Shown here: piece by piece, positions 12,315 through 14,449 of the stretch
How positions within the stretch are numbered: position 1 is the stretch's first letter
How the letters are laid out: each line of letters begins with the position of its first letter
Assembly: GCA_964655475.1 (NCBI GenBank)
Contig: CAZZMO010000026.1
Coordinates: forward strand, 1-14,449
DNA from: VGMA01 sp964655475
Lineage (GTDB): Bacteria; Chlamydiota; Chlamydiia; Chlamydiales; VGMA01
DNA length: 14,449 bases
Reading direction: 5' to 3'
Notes under the pieces: model-generated
Databases searched by the model: none
What the model saw: the letters and a program-made list of their open reading frames with translations, nothing else
Told to the model about the DNA's origin: nothing
Position numbers and translations under genes: made by a program

Positions 12315-13582
12315 TGATTGACATGCATTTATCCCACACACTCATCATGTTAGCTTTTATCATCGGATATTCAGCTATCATTTTAGAGTTTTACATCAAG
12401 GTCAATAAAACAGCTGTAGGGCTGTTCATCGCAGGACTTTGCTGGATGTTTTATTTCATCAGTGACCAACATCCACTGACCACCAACCTAGAATATCTAT
12501 CGCACCATTTGAGTGAAGTCTCTCAGGTGATCTTTTTCCTTCTAGGGGCGATGACTATTGTAGAGTTAATTGATTCCCATAAAGGATTCAATAGCGTTGT
12601 CCAGTGTATCAATACCCGCTCCAAAAGGAAGGTCTTGATCATAGTCTCATTCCTTGCCTTCTTCCTCTCCTCAGTCCTAGACAACCTGACAACGACGATT
12701 TTATTGATTTCGATCTTGAGAAAGCTCGTTCCTATGAAAAAGGATCGACTCGCCTTAAATTGCATGGTGGTCATTGCAGCTAACGCTGGTGGTGCCTGGA
12801 CGCCGATTGGAGATGTTACAACAACAATGCTCTGGATTAACGACCTGATCTCCACAAGCGCAGTGATGAGACACCTCTTCTTGCCTAGTATCGTTTCCAT
12901 GTTGATTCCACTTGCCTGTTTCCTTATTTCAGCTAAGGGTAAGCATGAAGCAGTAGATGTGGAGAAATTGACCTCTAAAAACGCAGAACCAGGTGCTAGA
13001 ATCATCTTTTATCTCGGCCTTTTATCCCTAATTTCTGTCCCTATCATCAAATGGGCTACAGGAATGCCCCCATATATGGGCGTTTTGATCGGCCTGTCAG
13101 TCCTTTGGCTCGTGACCGATGTCCTCCATTTCAGAGATGAAGGGAGAAATCACTTGAGAGTGCCCTACATTTTAGCAAAAATCGATGTGTCGAGCATTTT
13201 GTTCTTCCTCGGGATTTTGCTCACCGTTACAGCCCTCGATTCAGTAGGCCTTTTAGATGCTTTGGCCACATGGCTTAATGGAATCGTTCCGAATATGACG
13301 ACCCTTGCAACCTTGATTGGTCTCTTTTCTGCGATCATCGATAACGTCCCGCTCGTTGCCGCAACCATGGGAATGTACAGTTTCCCAACAGACAATAGCT
13401 TCTGGCTTCTTGTTGCCTATACAGCAGGAACAGGGGGAAGCATTCTCAGTATTGGCTCTGCAGCAGGGGTTGCCCTCATGGGTCTTGAGAAAGTCGATTT
13501 CATTTCCTATTTGCGAAAAGCCACAATTCCTGCCCTGTTAGGGTTTTTAGGGGGAGTATTCGTATATGTCCTCCTCCACTAG
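12314..13582 (+). CDS. nhaD: Sodium/proton antiporter NhaD
   Basis: A 422-residue inner-membrane antiporter exporting Na+ (and Li+) in exchange for protons. About 11-13 hydrophobic segments cover most of the length. Family blocks are S-S-V-L-D123-N-L-T-T-T (119-128), N-A-G-G-A-W-T-P-I-G-D167-V-T-T-T-M-L-W (157-174), S-A-I-I-D343-N-V-P-L-V-A-A-T-M-G-M-Y (339-355) and A-G-T-G-G-S-I-L-S-I-G-S-A-A-G (371-385). These match NhaD, including the charged residues expected for ion binding. The start overlaps the kdsD stop as TAATG; an in-frame ATG nine bases later is an alternative. It is co-transcribed with kdsD and the phosphatidyltransferase. With the Na+-coupled symporter at 6878 it points to use of a sodium gradient. 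Confidence 0.95.
   Translation: MIDMHLSHTLIMLAFIIGYSAIILEFYIKVNKTAVGLFIAGLCWMFYFISDQHPLTTNLEYLSHHLSEVSQVIFFLLGAMTIVELIDSHKGFNSVVQCINTRSKRKVLIIVSFLAFFLSSVLDNLTTTILLISILRKLVPMKKDRLALNCMVVIAANAGGAWTPIGDVTTTMLWINDLISTSAVMRHLFLPSIVSMLIPLACFLISAKGKHEAVDVEKLTSKNAEPGARIIFYLGLLSLISVPIIKWATGMPPYMGVLIGLSVLWLVTDVLHFRDEGRNHLRVPYILAKIDVSSILFFLGILLTVTALDSVGLLDALATWLNGIVPNMTTLATLIGLFSAIIDNVPLVAATMGMYSFPTDNSFWLLVAYTAGTGGSILSIGSAAGVALMGLEKVDFISYLRKATIPALLGFLGGVFVYVLLH
13549..13556 (+). promoter_or_regulatory. Ribosome binding site deciding the start at 13566
   Basis: AGGGGGAG lies inside the end of nhaD, 9 bases before the ATG at 13566. It supports that ATG as the true start of the phosphatidyltransferase, in spite of the 17-base overlap with nhaD. 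Confidence 0.6.
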
Positions 13583-14153
13583 TATCTATCGATATTGGCC
13601 GAATCGGGTAGGATATATCAGAATCATCCTACTCTTCGGAGGGATTGCATGCTCAAGAGAGGCACCAGGTGTGGCCTCTCTTTTCTTTTTCATAAACCTC
13701 ATTCTCGATTCAGTGGATGGTTTTCTTGCAAGAAAACTCAAACAGGAGACTCGTTTTGGGGCTATGCTCGACTATGTAATAGATCGAGCCTCTTGCGTAA
13801 GTTATGGGATGATCCTTTCTATCTTGTTTCCTAGCTGGCTAATTCTTTGGGCGCTCCTAGTGAATCTCGATCTCGCGAGCCATTTTTTCCATCTCAAAGC
13901 AAGTGAAGGGAAGGAAAGTCATAAGACGATTTCCTCAGAAGAGCCTTTTTGGGTACGCCTTTACTATAAGAGAATCATTCTTGGCCTAACATGTCTCTTG
14001 CACGATCTCTTTTTCATCTCACTATACTTCCACACCTACTATCCCTCCCTATTTACGACCACTATTCTCCTCATTTCCTTACCTGGAGCGCTTTTCAAGA
14101 CGATTGTCCATGGAATCCAGCTCGTAAGAGCCAGTAGACGTCTGGCAAAATAA
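13566..14153 (+). CDS. CDP-alcohol phosphatidyltransferase of eukaryotic phosphatidylinositol synthase type
   Basis: A 195-residue integral membrane enzyme of the CDP-alcohol phosphatidyltransferase family. It has the complete signature D48-x2-D51-G-x2-A55-R56-x8-G65-x3-D69-x3-D73, so metal- and CDP-binding residues are all present. Outside this signature it matches the eukaryotic phosphatidylinositol synthase (CDIPT/PIS1). Shared blocks, compared from memory with human CDIPT, are P12-N-x-x-G-Y-x-R-I near the N-terminus, T62-R-F-G-A-M-L-D69 then D73-R, L101-D-x-A-S-H106 with H109-L, E117-S-H-K120, R131-x-Y-Y, and a C-terminal A-L-x-K segment. Bacterial PgsA/PssA enzymes do not share the S-H and E-S-H-K blocks. 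The predicted reaction is CDP-diacylglycerol plus myo-inositol to phosphatidylinositol and CMP. It is the last gene of the kdsD-nhaD unit. Substrate is inferred; another polyol is possible. Confidence 0.85.
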   Translation: MSSSTSIYRYWPNRVGYIRIILLFGGIACSREAPGVASLFFFINLILDSVDGFLARKLKQETRFGAMLDYVIDRASCVSYGMILSILFPSWLILWALLVNLDLASHFFHLKASEGKESHKTISSEEPFWVRLYYKRIILGLTCLLHDLFFISLYFHTYYPSLFTTTILLISLPGALFKTIVHGIQLVRASRRLAK

Positions 14154-14163
14154 GGCTATTTTC

Positions 14164-14184
14164 GGGGGATAATCCCCCATTTTC
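14164..14184 (+). terminator. Intrinsic terminator after the phosphatidyltransferase gene
   Basis: GGGGGA (14164-14169) and TCCCCC (14173-14178) form a perfect, GC-rich 6-base-pair stem with a 3-base TAA loop. It begins 10 bases after the stop codon and is followed by ATTTTCT. This is a convincing rho-independent terminator for the kdsD-nhaD-phosphatidyltransferase transcript, though the T run is short. A second G-run/C-run pair lies downstream (14196-14219) and could form a back-up hairpin. Confidence 0.65.
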
Positions 14185-14195
14185 TCCCTGAAGAG

Positions 14196-14219
14196 AGGGG
14201 GGCGCATTTTTATCCCCCT
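14196..14219. terminator. Second G-run/C-run hairpin, possible bidirectional or back-up terminator
   Basis: AGGGGG (14196-14201) pairs with CCCCCT (14214-14219) around a 12-base loop that contains a run of five T. The loop is large and the downstream sequence is A-rich rather than T-rich, so on the plus strand it is weak. On the minus strand the same stem would be followed by only a short pyrimidine-rich stretch. The runs could also pair with the arms of the first terminator. Confidence 0.3.
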
Positions 14220-14449
14220 GAAAAATGGAAAAACCGCCGTATTTTTTTCGGAAAAATTCTGAAATTCGCACCATTTTTCTGAAATTTTCCCGAATTTCTC
14301 CTGATTTTTTCTGAAATTATAAAAAATGTGATTTTCTCAATGTTTACAAGGGTTTCAGGGCGTTTTTTTTCGTTAAAATTATGTAAAGAAATTATTTTTT
14401 TTGGGAAATTTAGCGAAACATTTTGGAAATAAATCATCACTTCATGTAT
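14220..14449. repeat. AT-rich non-coding stretch with repeated TTCTGAAATT
   Basis: From the phosphatidyltransferase stop to the window end no credible gene is present. The stretch is very rich in A/T runs. TTCTGAAATT occurs three times, at 14257-14266, 14277-14286 and 14309-14318, each preceded by an A- or T-rich run. A degenerate version lies between the last two. The spacing (20 and 32 bases) is uneven, so it is not a simple tandem array. An open frame on the minus strand here encodes only a low-complexity Lys/Phe/Ile-rich peptide built from the same repeats and is not considered a gene. The region may be upstream regulatory DNA of a gene beyond the window. Confidence 0.5.

Noticed and set aside
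12523..13005. 160-residue minus-strand open frame inside nhaD
   Set aside because: It lies wholly opposite a clear NhaD coding region and has no family features; a shadow frame.
13595..13834. 79-residue frame overlapping the phosphatidyltransferase start
   Set aside because: It runs in another frame across the catalytic signature of the real gene and has no domain features.
14210..14440. 76-residue minus-strand open frame at the window end
   Set aside because: It encodes a low-complexity Lys/Phe/Ile-rich peptide produced by the AT-rich repeats, with no recognisable domain.
1..14449. CRISPR arrays, insertion sequences, rRNA or tRNA genes, phage modules
   Set aside because: No direct-repeat/spacer pattern, transposase domain, terminal inverted repeats or structured RNA gene was seen on either strand.

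Overview
This window looks like a chromosomal segment of a bacterium in the phylum Chlamydiae, most likely an amoeba- or arthropod-associated 'environmental' lineage (Parachlamydia/Waddlia/Simkania-like) rather than Chlamydia itself. The case rests on gene content and order. nrdR, a cysteine-poor dksA/traR-like gene and lspA lie together at the left. A spoU-type methyltransferase, lpxK, a gltT-type symporter, a 2-oxoacid dehydrogenase E2 gene and kpsF/kdsD then follow in the same relative order that I recall for the CT408-CT399 neighbourhood of Chlamydia trachomatis. Several genes interleaved here are not expected in Chlamydia at this place, or at all: rluA-type synthase, asd, gmhA, icd and two uncharacterised genes. 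The genus assignment is inference only.

Layout. 45-3714 is a tightly packed plus-strand run: nrdR, a DksA/TraR-like regulator, lspA, an unknown gene, a stand-alone CinA C-terminal domain gene, a SpoU methyltransferase and an RluA-family pseudouridine synthase. Most junctions overlap or are a few bases long, so it reads as one operon. After a short hairpin comes a single-gene unit, 3769-4407, encoding a one-helix membrane protein; its end overlaps the end of the convergent, unusually short asd. Divergent from asd starts a second plus-strand run (5293-10055): gmhA, lpxK, a glutamate/neutral-amino-acid type Na+ symporter, E2, and an unknown protein. It meets icd tail to tail with interlocked stop codons. 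Divergent from icd, only 49 bases away, is kdsD, followed by nhaD and a CDP-alcohol phosphatidyltransferase that ends at a strong hairpin terminator. The last ~300 bases are AT-rich and non-coding, with a short repeated motif.

How the genes fit together. gmhA, lpxK and kdsD supply heptose, lipid A and Kdo steps of lipopolysaccharide. LspA matures lipoproteins. asd feeds diaminopimelate/lysine synthesis, and icd and E2 feed central carbon metabolism. The symporter and NhaD are both tied to the sodium gradient. nrdR, the DksA-like protein and the RNA-modifying enzymes are housekeeping regulation and translation.

The most striking gene is the last one. Its protein matches, block by block, the eukaryotic phosphatidylinositol synthase (CDIPT/PIS1) rather than the usual bacterial PgsA or PssA types, suggesting that this intracellular bacterium may make its own phosphatidylinositol. 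Other points of note are substitutions in the substrate site of the symporter that predict a neutral rather than acidic amino acid substrate, loss of the zinc cysteines in the DksA-like protein, and a eukaryote-like (type II) isocitrate dehydrogenase in a chlamydial setting.
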